A stretch of 64,000 nt of DNA from Ampullaceana balthica (taxonomy: Eukaryota; Mollusca; Gastropoda; Lymnaeidae), in contig CALYLW010000426.1 of NCBI GenBank assembly GCA_944989445.1, forward strand, positions 394,501 to 458,500. Direction: 5' to 3'. A program made the position numbers and the translations under genes. The notes under the pieces were generated by a model that saw only the letters and a list, made by a program, of their open reading frames with translations, did not search any database and was not told the DNA's origin. Shown here in pieces: positions 1 through 10,399 of this stretch (within the stretch, counting starts at the first letter, position 1; every line of letters starts with the position of its first letter).

Positions 1-110
1 TTAGTTATTAGTGGGAGTTACTCATCAACTGTGAATAAACACAGGCAATAAATTTTTGCAAACGTAAAAAAAAACTTTTTGAGAAAGACTTCACCGCTAT
101 TATTTGTTTG

Positions 111-182
<72 letters not shown>

Positions 183-205
183 CTTTTTTTTTCTTTTTTT
201 TCTTT
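111..205. repeat. (TC)n microsatellite running into a T-rich tract
   Basis: About 60 bases of near-perfect CT dinucleotides, broken once by an A, pass into T runs. Apparent reading frames over it (Ser-Leu on one strand, Arg-Glu on the other) are repeat artefacts. Nothing else recognisable is present in 1-482. Confidence 0.95.
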
Positions 206-482
206 TTGTATAGTTTCTTCCCAACGAAGAGGTACAATAAATCATAGTTTTAATTTAAAAACAAACTTACTGATGAGCATCTCAAAGATATAATGAGAGT
301 CTCAGTAGTTTCCTCCCTAAAGCCAAATGTAGCATGTAGCTAGCGGTATGTAGAAAAGCTCCCAGGACTCTGACAACAAGGAGTAGGATCAAGTAATAGA
401 AGACTTTGTTCTTGGGAACCATTTATGCTTTGAATAGATAATTTTCAAGAACTAGCGCTTTTGATCAATTTTGCTTAAGTCA

Positions 483-745
483 ATACTGCGAGCGGCAGCG
501 CGCTTGCCTGGAGTACCGAAAGTCACGGGTTCGAATCTTTGTGAAACCAGGGGCTTTTTCCCGTGACTAAATGGCATCCCTGAGTCCACCCAGCTCCGAA
601 TGAGTACCAGACATTATTTCGGGTAAAGTAAAGGCGGCTGGCATTGTGCTAGCCACGAAATACCGTCGTATGCCGTGGCTCAAGAACTTGTGAACACTGC
701 TTCACTTGCCCCATAAGCCAGCATGGTTTGAAAAGGGAACGTTAC
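483..745 (+). mobile_element. tRNA-derived SINE, tail type 1
   Basis: The left part resembles a tRNA: a degenerate A box (agcggcagcgcgcttg) is followed about 35 bases later by a clear B box (gggttcgaatc), so it carries an internal RNA polymerase III promoter. A conserved-looking core follows (ccctgagtccacccagctcc), then a body without tRNA similarity. The head and start of the core match the minus-strand SINEs at 1229-1528 and 5052-5335, but the 3' half is entirely different and lacks the LINE-like tail of those copies. The cloverleaf is not complete, so this is not called as a functional tRNA gene. The 3' boundary is approximate. Confidence 0.65.
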
Positions 746-1228
746 TTTACATTACCCCAAGTGGCCCGTAGACAAATAGAATATAATGCCATAAATTAGA
801 GCAATAAAACACAAGACAATTACTGTATTGAGTTAAACGGAATTATTATTTTTTTTAAAGAAACATTTGTTCCTTTTTAAATCCTGTACCTGTTTCCCAA
901 GACATTATTATTTCGCGATTTATTTCTCTATCTTCATTGAAAGTTTCAACCATAAAATATTCCCACCACGCTAATAGATAGACTTGTAGTTAAGTTATTG
1001 TAGATGCTGAAGATACTTATATCATGATTGAATCGATTTTGTTTGGGTATCAGAGATATATAACATATATAATGGAGACAGGATTTGGGGGTGAACCCAG
1101 TGGTACCACTGTACTCATTATTTCCCTTGTTTATTCATTCTGCTTGACATTTAGAGGGCGGTTAATTGTTCATATGAATAAAAGGGTGCCGATTTCCGTG
1201 CGTCTCGGCCCTACAACACTCTCAATAG
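746..1228. other. AT-rich intergenic sequence without recognised feature
   Basis: I see no gene, repeat family or RNA here. The short open frames have no recognisable domain. Confidence 0.5.
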
Positions 1229-1528
1229 AATAGGATCTTATCTTATCTATACAGACGCTCCTTCTATGCAGAAGATAGTTGCGTCCACAGACGATGCGTC
1301 CATGACAGATGATCTGTTGGCAAGTGATGCAGCGTTCACAGGCCACGGCTTTGTGGGTTCCACGCATTACCCTACCCAGCCGCCTAACTACTTAGGCACC
1401 CATTCGGATCGGGGTGACTCAGGGACGCCCTAGGCCCCGGGAACAAGCCCTTGCCTTCACACGGATTCGAACCCGTGACCATCGGTACGACAGTCCAGTG
1501 CGCTGCCACTCGACCACCGCGTCCCACA
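1229..1528 (-). mobile_element. tRNA-derived SINE with a LINE-type 3' tail
   Basis: Read on the minus strand, the element starts with a tRNA-like head: A-box region tggtcgagtggcagcg and B box ggttcgaatccg. A GC-rich core and a variable linker follow. It ends in ggacgcaactatcttctgca tagaaggagcgtctg and then AGATA-type pentamers. That last segment is the same 3' end as the LINE at 52195-53600, including a nested stem (GACGC/GCGTC outside, CTTCT/AGAAG inside). The shared tail implies the SINE is copied by that LINE's reverse transcriptase. A second copy lies at 5052-5335 and a diverged one at 45850-46075. Confidence 0.8.
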
Positions 1529-2335
1529 TAACGGTTGCAAAAACTTAACACCGAAAGTGTCACCAGAAAGAGCAAAAAAATAGCGGGGCATCAAAGATGT
1601 GAAAACTTTTTTAGATTGATGTTGTTGAAACATTTCCCACTGAGGTTAAGACTGACTTTAACAAGTACTAGGAGCATTCATACCACACAGATGCAGGCGT
1701 ATATTTTAGTTATAATGGTCCAACCAAACAAACAGAAGGGAAAAAGGCTCGAATGAATGAATACGCGTAGACTTATAATTGCAACTTATTTCTTCTAACA
1801 TTTTTTTAAAACATGTTGGATGTACACCGATGTTCCCTCTAAGGTTCGTTGGTTCGTGTGCAAAGTAAACATACTCGTGTGCAAAGTTCCGCAGCATCCA
1901 TTTTTTTTTGTTGCAATATTTTACACAGTTTACAGTAATTTTATCCTGCTTCGCGGCGTCTGTCAGATATCTGCGTGGCCGCGCAGCTTAAAGGGAATAT
2001 TGATACACACTGAGTAGAGTAGCCACCGATGCTAATGGGGAAATATATATACCAATATTACAAAAAATACGTTGATGCCCCCAAACCACGCTTGTTGGAG
2101 CTCTTGGATGACTTTATTTAAATCAGTCAAGATTGAAACTTTAAACGTCCCGTAAAAAAAATATGTGATGATGATGATTCCTTTATGCCATGCTTGCATG
2201 CTTAAATGTAATCGTCCGTGGTGTTCTAAAGTCTTTTAAATCGAAAATGCAGGGAATGTTTGGAGGATGCCCTCTGTATAACCATGAAAAAAATCCATAT
2301 ATCAACCTTTCCGCATCAAAAAAATATATATACAC
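1529..2335. other. Intergenic sequence without recognised feature
   Basis: AT-rich DNA with short unrelated open frames on both strands. No domain, repeat array or transposon terminus was identified. Confidence 0.45.
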
Positions 2336-2595
2336 TAGGGCTGGTACTGATTTCAAAAAATTGTTCGATTAATCGGGGAAAATGATTGATTAATCGATTC
2401 AATTTCGATTAATTATATTATTATAACGCCTATGTAGATCCTTTTAAGTCGTGATTTATTATTTCACGAAATCGGTAAAGTCGCGTTATTTTTTTTAAAA
2501 TCATTTGAATCGGATTTTAATCGATTAAATTAATTTTAATCGATTAACAGTTTAATAATTAATCGATTAATTAACCGTTAATTGCCGCAGCCCTA
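2336..2595. mobile_element. hAT-like MITE rich in ATCGATTAAT motifs
   Basis: The 260-bp element begins TAGGGCTG and ends CAGCCCTA, an exact 8-bp terminal inverted repeat. It is flanked by an 8-bp target duplication with one difference (atatacac at 2328-2335, atatgcac at 2596-2603). The interior repeats attaatcgatta-type palindromes and codes for nothing. TIR length and 8-bp duplication fit the hAT superfamily. Assignment below that level is not possible. Confidence 0.7.
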
Positions 2596-2669
2596 ATATG
2601 CACATTTAATATACATGGTATAAATAATTAAATAATATCCATTTAATTCCCCCCCCCACTCTCTATCTT

Positions 2670-2795
2670 TGTCTTACTACTCTTACTCTCTCTTTCTCTC
2701 TCTCTCTCTCTCTTTTTTTCTCTCACTGTCTTTCTCTCACTCTCTCTCTCTCTCTCACTCACTCTCTCTCCCTCCCTCTCTCTGTCTCTCCCTCC
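2670..2795. repeat. (CT)n microsatellite
   Basis: Imperfect CT/CTCA/CTCC dinucleotide-rich tract next to a transposon boundary. Open frames across it are low-complexity Ser/Leu artefacts. Confidence 0.9.
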
Positions 2796-2802
2796 TTCTA
2801 TC

Positions 2803-3581
2803 CAGTGGCGTCACTGGGCTTGGTGTCACCCCTCACGACTTATCGTATCTGTTTACAGACGCTCCTTCTATACAGAAGATTATTGCGTCCTACGCTTATC
2901 TATGGTTTGTGTTTAGTCCTGCATTTTTATTAGAGATTTAAATGTTGATAAAGTGTTGGCTTTCCTGGTTTCTTCAGGCAACCCATTCCACGCCCGAATT
3001 CCGGACGGGAAGAACGAAAATGTGTATGAGTTTGTTCTTGCATACGGAATAAGAAAGGTGTTTTTATCCTTATGTCTATCTGAGGGTTGTATTAAGTTAT
3101 CTTTGTGTTGTATTTCTAAATTAGAGTTAATTGCTTTATGTATGATTACTATTTACTCTTGGTTCTTCTATCCTCTAGTGTTTCAAGGTTTAATGATTTA
3201 ACTAATGGTGTTATTCTAGTCAGTTTTGAATATTCTCCAGTAATGAATCTGGCAGCTCTTTTTTGGATTTGTTCTAGTTTATCAATGTTTTCTTTGGTGG
3301 ATGGGTCCCATACAGAAGATGCATATTTCTAGTACAGGTCTCACCAAAGTGAGAATAGCATTTTAGTTTTATATCTTTATTACATTTGTAAAGGTTTCTT
3401 TTTATAAAGCCTAAGGTTTTGTTTGATTTTTTAATAACTTCATTGACTTACCCCATAGACCTCATCCAAATCTTCCAGAGCCAAATAACGGGAACATACA
3501 GAATCTAACATTTTGGTGTCACCCCTTGTAACGGTGTCACCCGGTGTGGTCCGCACCCACCACCCCCCAGTGACACCTCTG
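2803..3581. mobile_element. hAT-like element remnant carrying a nested LINE
   Basis: The outer ends form an inverted repeat: cagtggcgtcactggg at the left and, reverse-complemented, cagaggtgtcactggg at the right (14 of 16 match). Both ends continue into ggtgtcaccc-like sequence. No clean 8-bp target duplication is visible, so the superfamily call rests on the CAGTGGCG-type terminus. Most of the interior is the LINE fragment at 2838-3452. Confidence 0.5.
2838..3452 (-). mobile_element. 5'-truncated CR1/L2-like LINE, 3' end fragment
   Basis: The reverse complement matches the last ~600 bp of the LINE at 52195-53600 throughout: the C-terminal reverse-transcriptase extension (a region reading like LEYASSVWDP and QIQKRAARFITG), the 3' stem-loop and the pentamer tail at its left edge. 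It is truncated at the 5' side near 3452 and carries frame breaks, so it cannot encode a protein. It sits inside the hAT-like element 2803-3581 and is therefore younger than that element. Confidence 0.85.
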
Positions 3582-3623
3582 CCTTGTAACAATATCTTCA
3601 TTCCTCGAAAATTTCATTTATCA

Positions 3624-4297
3624 TCTATATATATATAATAAAAAGAACCCGTAAAAAAACAAGTTTTTGACTATAAATCCTTTATGTATGAGATATAATT
3701 AAAAGAATGTTCATTATAATAAGACAATCCAAAAATACAAAATTTTAGTTATGTCTCGTAAAACGTTTTTAATATAATTCGCACCGATCGGGAATATGTT
3801 TATAAAAAGTATTGTTAATATAATTCGCACCAAATCGCGCAACAGGAAAGTATTAATAAAAAGTCGTTCAATGTAATACGCACCGTGACACTCTATCTCA
3901 AAAATTTAACATGATACATAGAGATAAATAAAATAATCTAAAAATTCAATAATTTAATTCCTACATGCGATCGATCTGAAATTTTGATAAATCCTTTTTA
4001 TCATCGGCTCGAGTCTGCCTGCAAAATTTCAGCTCGCTAGCTTACGAATTTTTTTTCGACAAGCAAGGGCTCAGACACCACGAGTTGATATAAAGGATTT
4101 TAAAATGAAAGCATGTATGTATGTTTGTCCTTTATATCTGGCTAAACCATTCATCCGATCGCCATGAAACTTTTGGAGACTTTTGAGTACGCTCCTGGGG
4201 TGGTAATAGGCAACTTTTTTTTTCTTCAAAATTTAACACTCATGGGGTCCATAATGTGATTTTTTTCTTATATGAGCTATCTAAAAATTAGTTTAAA
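3624..4297 (+). mobile_element. Helitron-like sequence, 5' part
   Basis: It begins tctatatatatataataa after an A, as expected of a Helitron 5' end (TC, inserted between A and T). The first ~480 bp (cccgtaaaaa, tttttgactataaatcc, cgatcgatctgaaa, tgcaaaatttcagc) are also found diverged at 60275-60720. The following stretch with gtatgtatgtttgtcc and cgatcgccatgaaac resembles the start of the Helitron at 56644. No CTRR end with a hairpin was found before the hAT insertion at 4298, and the remainder may continue after 7240. Confidence 0.45.
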
Positions 4298-5051
4298 CAG
4301 TGACAAAGCGAGGGGGCAGGGGGGCGACTGCCCCGGGCGGCACTTTGCCAGGGGCGGCAAATTCCAAGTAGTTTTTATGTATAATTTCTAACAATGTAAA
4401 TTTTATACGAAAGTGGAGCTTTTAATCGAAATAAAATAACAGCCAAATAAGAAATTATTAAAAGAAATAAAGGAAATATCATCAAGCATGTGAACATTTT
4501 AACTGCCAGAACTTCTTAAATTCTTCTGATACCAATGCTACTGTTATGAAATACCAGAGCCTGATGTGGTATCAACTTAATTGGTTCTTAAAATTTGACA
4601 GCTTTTCCTGTTGTAAAAGCAAATCTTACTGTAGCTTTTCAATTTGTAACATTAGCGAATCGAATTCTCCGAGCGGCAAATTATTGCACATTCCTCTTTG
4701 TTAGTAAGCTTCTAAAAATAAATAACGTTGAAATAAAGTTTAACAAAATAAAATAAAAGACAAGATAATTCTATTTTTTAAGGAAGAAACTATACTAAAA
4801 TACGTAGACGTTTCTAATGCCAAAATTTGAAACTCCTATTCTTTTATTAATCTAAAGACTTCTAAAACTAATGCTACTGAGCTGAAAAACATTGGGGCTG
4901 AAGTAGTGTACGAACATGACAATTATGTGCTGGTACATTTAATCGATTTTAACGTAGGTAAACTACTGGAACAAAGTTGTTGGAGTAGTTATATGGTCTA
5001 GTTATATGGTCTAGTTATATGGTCTTTTCTTTCATAGCAAAAGTATTTGAA

Positions 5052-5335
5052 TGATCTTATCTTATCTTATCTATACAGACGCTCCTTCTATATAGAAGAT
5101 ACTTGCGTCCACAGACCATGACAGATGATCTGTTGGCAAGTGATGCAGCATTCACAGGCCACGGCTTTGTGGGTTCCACGCATTACCCAGCCGCCTAACT
5201 ACATGTAGTGTTAGGTACCCATTCGGAGCGGGGTGACTCAGGGACGCCCTAGGCCCCGGGAACAAACCCTTGCCTTCACACGGATTCGAACCCGTGACCA
5301 TCAGTACGACAGTCCAGTGCGCTGCCACTCGACCA
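5052..5335 (-). mobile_element. tRNA-derived SINE with a LINE-type 3' tail, second copy
   Basis: Same family as 1229-1528: B box ggttcgaatccg, GC-rich core, and a LINE-type end with the CTTCT/AGAAG stem intact although the loop is ATAT instead of GCAT. Four pentamers of the AGATA type close the 3' end at the left edge. The element is nested in the hAT transposon 4298-7232. Confidence 0.8.
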
Positions 5336-5890
5336 AAATAATGTCTTTATTTTGTGTAATAAATTAAAATGATGAATAAAATTGCTTATCTAATGGAATT
5401 AAAACTTGACACACACAAACACAAAAGTAGCCACTCTTGAACAAGTACTCAACATTACCATTTTTTTTATTTTTTTTTAATTGGAAAGAATCATAGATTG
5501 GATAAAAAGAATAAACTATTAGACCTAATAAAGAACAAAACAAAGTTGCAAGAGGTTCTTACGAAATTTCTAAAAAGATTTTAAATACATGATGATCTTA
5601 AAATAATGGCCTGCAGAGGCCCAACGTGTGTTAATATTTCTTCATGGCTGAAAAATATGCAGGAGTTAAAGAAAAACGCAAAAAATTAATTGCCAATGTC
5701 AAATCTCGCACAAAATGTTCATTTATCCAATTTTGTTTACATGATACTCCTACTGAAACCAACTTTCTAACTCTAACTGTTTTACTACACTAGAACGTTG
5801 TTACGCATTCTTTTCCATAGCCATCCTACGTTTGGAATATCAAATTGCTTCTAAAAGCAATGCATTAAACAGAATTCAAGATACAAAAAA

Positions 5891-6154
5891 TTGAATATAC
5901 CATGGAGCTATTTTGAGGTTATTTTTAAAGCTATAGAAGAATTGATAGATGCAGACAAAAAGCTCAACACACGAACAGACGCAGGAACTTTGATAGTCAC
6001 AATGAAATCTTTTTATTTTCTAATTTATAATTTATATCAAAGATGCCCGAAATTATTTACAAACGTATTCAAACGTGTTCAAAAATGCTTAACAGAGGGA
6101 TCTCACAGAGAAACTAATGGAATACTAACTAAAGGATGCTTTGACATTTACTAA
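5891..6154 (+). pseudogene. hAT transposase fragment (ZMYM1-like)
   Basis: An 87-codon open stretch contains a run resembling the central part of zinc-finger MYM-type-1-like hAT transposases: a WSY start of a catalytic region, then a helical segment IEELIDADKKLNTRTDAG followed by LIVTMKSFYFLIYNL. In complete relatives this segment lies between the RNase H-like core and the inserted all-alpha domain. The BED/TTF zinc finger, the catalytic acids and the C-terminal dimerisation region are not readable nearby. The assignment rests on pattern memory only; position inside an element with hAT ends and an 8-bp duplication supports it. Confidence 0.5.
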
Positions 6155-6759
6155 AAATTTTATGTGGAAAGTTTTTTCCTTATAATAATAACATGAGATT
6201 ACTGTAAAAATTCATGTGAGTTTTTGGCAGTTATATTGAGTTTAGAAAACAGATAAGATTTTCGTACACAAGCTAATATACTGGACTTTGAAATTTAGCC
6301 TTCAAATTAGAGTATGCAAAATATCTCACGTGTCATTGTCAAACAAGGAACCCCACAAGTAAAAAAAGAAGGATAAATGAATTCAAGACCAGTTAATTTA
6401 TTCAAGTTTTTTTTTAATAGATATTTAGGCAAGAATTTACCCTGCCTAAAATAATATCATTAATTCGAACAATGTCTAAAATAATGCAATGTGTTAAAAT
6501 AGATTCTCTAAAATTAAGTTAATAAAAAATTAATTAAGATCAATAATGAATACACAAAGATTCTCTAATCAATATTTATTTTGGCTGTTTAGCATTGTAT
6601 GGCTGAAAACATTGATACATGAAAGATTGTGCAATGAGGAAAAGCATAAAACTTCATTTTTATTTAAGAAATTAAGGTTTTCTATTGATTCATAACACAA
6701 AAACGTATTGTTTCCTTATTTTTATTTTCTAATAAAGACTACCTGGTATCTTTAATTTA

Positions 6760-7149
6760 GGGGTCGTCCATAAATGACGTCAGACGATTTTTATGGATTT
6801 TAACCCCCCACCCCCTCGTCACACTTCGTCACAAAAACTTAGACCTCCCCTCCAATATGACATTACAAAGCTGTGACCGCTCCCCCTAAAAGCAGTATTT
6901 TCTATTTGAAAATGAGCATGTTTCAAATCAATGTATTGCCATTCTAGTATGTATTTAGTGTAAGACTGCACTGTAATATCGTAACAAGCGGGAATCCATT
7001 TAAACGTAATAAAAATTAGTAAGAAATCGAATATTTAAGTGGAACTCTGATTTAACGTTGCGTGTTTTCATGTGACGTCATAATAGTTAACCCCCCCCCA
7101 TCACAAATCGTCACAATTAAAGGTGCGTAACGTCATTTATGGACAGACC
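6760..7149. mobile_element. PIF/Harbinger-like MITE
   Basis: The termini are ggggtcgtccataaatgacg and, reverse-complemented, ggtctgtccataaatgacg, flanked by TTA on both sides (6757-6759 and 7150-7152). A 3-bp TTA target duplication and a GG(G)-starting repeat fit PIF/Harbinger non-autonomous elements. The interior has C/G-run tracts next to gtcacaa-type motifs and no reading frame. A related end (cgtccataaagtacgtc on the minus strand) occurs near 58215-58240. Confidence 0.65.
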
Positions 7150-7240
7150 TTATAGCATTAACATATTTTCCTGTGGGGGGGGGGCAAATTTGGGTTCTGC
7201 CCCGTGCAGCACATACCCACGCTTCGCCGCTGAGTTTAAG

Positions 7241-8408
7241 CGTTAGTTATTGGGTTAATTGATGGATCTTAATCAAAATTTGTATGTAAAAACTTGGTAG
7301 CTTATATTGAAATACTATAGGGCACTGAACTTCTAATGTTAATTTTTTCGAGGCCGGGGCCCAAATGTCTTTTTTTTCGTATATCTTCAAGATATACTGA
7401 TATACTTTTACTTTTACTGAGATCGTTCCAACGCTTGACAGGTCTACTAGTTATAAATATAAGATGCTAACGCTTATGCGGGACGTAATAATCTGACTAG
7501 AATTGTGCCATGAAAACGTACTAGATTTATAATTCAATTATTTCTCACTTGCATCGAAAGTTCTATCGTTTAGTAGGATTTTAACTTAAATATTTAATAG
7601 GTACTTTAGGTAGTAACTTAAGGTAGCTTAATATTCATTTTACTTTCTACTCATAAATATTTTAACAAAACACGTGAACAAGAAGATTAAAATCCGTTTC
7701 AGAATAATATCATTCGTACCTAAATTGCACGCTTATCAAATTTAATTTAAAAAATTAAATAAGGCACTAAAATTCACCTATAATAAATGCACATTTACAC
7801 AAATGAACAGTTGTCATTCTTTTATAACTCGATATTTAGGATGACCAAGTAACTCTAACAAACCTTCCTTAACTTCCAACAGAAAGCTTAAAAATTAAAT
7901 AATAATATACTACATGTAGTAATATTATTTAAAAGTTAAGTCATACAAAACCTAAAGGCTAACAACTGAAGTAAGAGTCTGTAAAGCTATGAGTTATTAA
8001 TTAAAGGCAAAGTCTAAACTAATAAACTTGAATGAATTTATACATTAAAAAACGAGAAAACCACCTTAACAGTTTACTTTCAGTTTCACTTATTATAAAT
8101 TATAATTATTAAAGTAAAGTTAAGTCTAGTACTACTAGTACAGTGCCGACGAGTTAGTCAGTTAGTTACAGACTTCTGTTTTAATTTCAAGCATACTTTA
8201 CTACAGTTACTCTGACACTACACTTGTTGACTTGTTGGTATGTTAAGTATGTAGTCATGTAATTTAGTAAATAATTATTTGTTATAGTAATAATTATAAT
8301 AATAGAAATACAGTAGTCTGTAGTAATATTTTTAAAAAGCAGTCCTCAATAACCCATGGCCCATGATTATTATTATTAATATTATTTAATAATTTTAATA
8401 AGTCTAAG
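7241..8408. other. AT-rich sequence without recognised gene
   Basis: The first ~200 bp may be the continuation of the Helitron-like element interrupted by the hAT insertion. The rest is AT-rich and shows no domain, repeat array or RNA gene. Confidence 0.4.
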
Positions 8409-9035
8409 GCCCTAAGCTGGTAATCCTGCAGTTTTAATTTTCTCGTGAGAACTTACGTTTTTAATTTATTAATTGCATTAATATTTAATATATGTTATAT
8501 TTTAGCTATTATAGCACTTATTTGTAAGTTTTATTAATTTCTAAGGCTTTTTTTAAAGCTACATAATCGGAGTGGGATACATCCATTTTGTTAGTTTATG
8601 TAGTACCTTACTTACCGGGTTGTCACAGTAAGATGCCAAATGAAATTTTCTCACTTAAAAACAAACAAAAGAAGAATAAAAAATCTAGTAACGAAATAGA
8701 AAATGAAATTGTCTTTAAAATGTTTATTTATCTTCTAAAAACATTAAAATAGATGAATAATGCTTTTTTAAATTTACTTTAGCATGGGTAAAAAATATCT
8801 GGCAAGCAGGGTGTTAGAAAAACAAAATGGATGTATTGTGACCAGAGTACGTATCATATAGAGCCGAAAAAATGCCTTAAAAATTAATAAAACTTACAAA
8901 TTAGTGCTATAATAGCTAAAATATCACATATATTAATGCATTTAATAAATTAAAAACGTAAGTTCTCACTAGAAAATTAAAATTTGCTGCGAAATAATAT
9001 ATGTGCTAAAACTGCAGGATTACCCCCTAAACCTA
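8409..9035. repeat. Long imperfect inverted repeat (foldback/MITE-like)
   Basis: The left arm (about 8409-8605) and right arm (about 8815-9035) are reverse complements over nearly 200 bp. Shared landmarks include ggtaatcctgcagttttaat, gtgagaacttacgttttta, ttagctattatagcac, cttacaaat/atttgtaag and atacatccattttgtt. Between the arms lie about 200 bp of non-palindromic sequence. No transposase and no obvious target duplication were found. Transcription through it would give a long hairpin. Confidence 0.75.
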
Positions 9036-9289
9036 TACTATTATACTCATACTGTTAATAACTGAACAAATCTGGCTTAAAAGGCTTGGCAAGGTGTACT
9101 TAAATTTAAGGCTTGCCATGTTTCTGTTTTCCATATGGCAGTTATAAAATTAGAACCTGCACCTGCCAATGAACAATTTATAAACTTTTCATGCCTATTT
9201 TTTCCTCTAACTTTTTAAGATATCCAGATATGTATTCAAATGCAATTATAATCAATTGAATCAAATTTTATTGAGTAGGCCTATTAATT

Positions 9290-9966
9290 TAGAACAAGAA
9301 CATTAAACTGGAACAAATTCAAAAAAGAGCTGCCAGATTCATTACTGGAGAATATTCAAAACTGACAAGTATAACACCATTAGTTAAATCATTAAACCTT
9401 GAAACACTAGAGCAGGGGTGGCCAGCCCTGTAGTAACCAAGAGCCATTTAAAAATATAAACACATTTTTGAGTGCCGCATTGAAGAACTATGGGTCATTA
9501 ATCCTGGTTTGGAAATGTCCAGTAATACTTGCAACATATCCTTCATAAATTGTACTCGAGCCGCAATGTGAGAACAGAAGAGCCGCATACGGAGCCGCAG
9601 TTTGGCCACCGTTGCACTAGACTAGAGGATAGAAGAACCAAGAGTAAAGTAGTAATCATACATAAAGCAATTAATTCTAATTTAGAAATTCAACACAAAT
9701 ATAACTTAATACAACCCTCCGATAGACATAAGGATAAAAACACCTTTCTTATTCCGTATGCAAGAACAAACACATACAAATTTTCTTTCTTCCTGTCCGG
9801 AATTCAGGCGTGGAATGGATTGCCTGAAGATACCAGGAAAACCAACACTTTATAAACATTTAAATCTCTAATAAAAATGCAGGACTAAACACAAACCATA
9901 GATAAGCGTAGGACGCAATAATCTTCTGTATAGAAGGAACGTCTGTGATAGTATAAGATAAGATTT
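9290..9966 (+). mobile_element. 5'-truncated CR1/L2-like LINE copy
   Basis: Matches the last ~470 bp of the LINE at 52195-53600: the segments KRAARFITGEYSK, KSKVVIIHKAINSNLEIQ and DRHKDKNTFLIPYART are all readable, followed by the 3' stem-loop (aatcttctgtatagaagg) and degraded AGATA pentamers. The copy is interrupted by a 202-bp hAT MITE at 9413-9614 and is non-functional. It ends about 430 bp upstream of the TUT1 start codon, in the same orientation. Confidence 0.85.
9413..9614. mobile_element. hAT MITE nested in a LINE copy
   Basis: Starts caggggtggcca and ends tggccaccgttg, giving imperfect 12-bp terminal repeats. It is flanked by cactagag (9405-9412) and cactagac (9615-9622), an 8-bp duplication with one difference. 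The intact LINE copy at 52195-53600 shows the uninterrupted target. Internal gagccgca motifs occur three times. It has no coding capacity. Confidence 0.75.
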
Positions 9967-10399
9967 TAGCACTCATCAAATTTGACTACTAAACTTTATC
10001 AAATATTTGCTAATAAGTTATAAATTTTAGAAATGCATCAGGAATTTTTTAACTTTGCTCTTAGTCAGGTTACTACAAAAGTATTTAAGCTTTTCAACAC
10101 ATACTATACTTATTTTTTGTCAAATGGCAGTGTGGTTTTAAAAAAAATTGTATATTCATAAACCTATTGTTAAAAAAAAGTGATGATACAAAAAAAAACA
10201 GCTTATTTGTCCAAATTGTGATGTGCTAGATCATTAAACGGTAAAAAAAAATTCCGAAAGATCTTAACGTTTTTATGACATCAGATATCAGAAAAGGCCT
10301 ATTCATAAATTTACTTTAAAAAAAAATTCTTAAGCATAACTACTCGTCACATAGAATTGTTTTTAGTTTCTGTCCATTTATTTCCAGTTTTAGTAAATA
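9967..10399 (+). other. Region upstream of TUT1
   Basis: This presumably holds the TUT1 promoter and 5' UTR. No TATA box at a convincing distance, CpG-rich block or initiator could be singled out in this AT-rich sequence. Confidence 0.3.

Larger units (their letters stand above)
4298..7232 (+). mobile_element. hAT transposon, decayed, ZMYM1-like transposase
   Basis: Ends CAGTGACAAAGCGAGGG and, reverse-complemented at the right, CAGCGGCGAAGCGTGGG form imperfect terminal repeats. An 8-bp target duplication with one difference flanks the 2.9-kb element (agtttaaa 4290-4297, agtttaag 7233-7240). Both subterminal regions are rich in ggggcggcaaatt/tgccccg motifs. The interior keeps a fragment of a zinc-finger MYM-type hAT transposase (5891-6154). 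A SINE (5052-5335) and a PIF-like MITE (6760-7149) inserted into it later. It is inactive. Confidence 0.7.

Noticed and set aside
108..293. Ser/Leu-rich and Arg/Glu-rich open frames
   Set aside because: Translation of a CT microsatellite; no coding evidence.
483..560. Functional tRNA gene
   Set aside because: Only A and B boxes are preserved. The acceptor stem does not pair and a SINE body follows.
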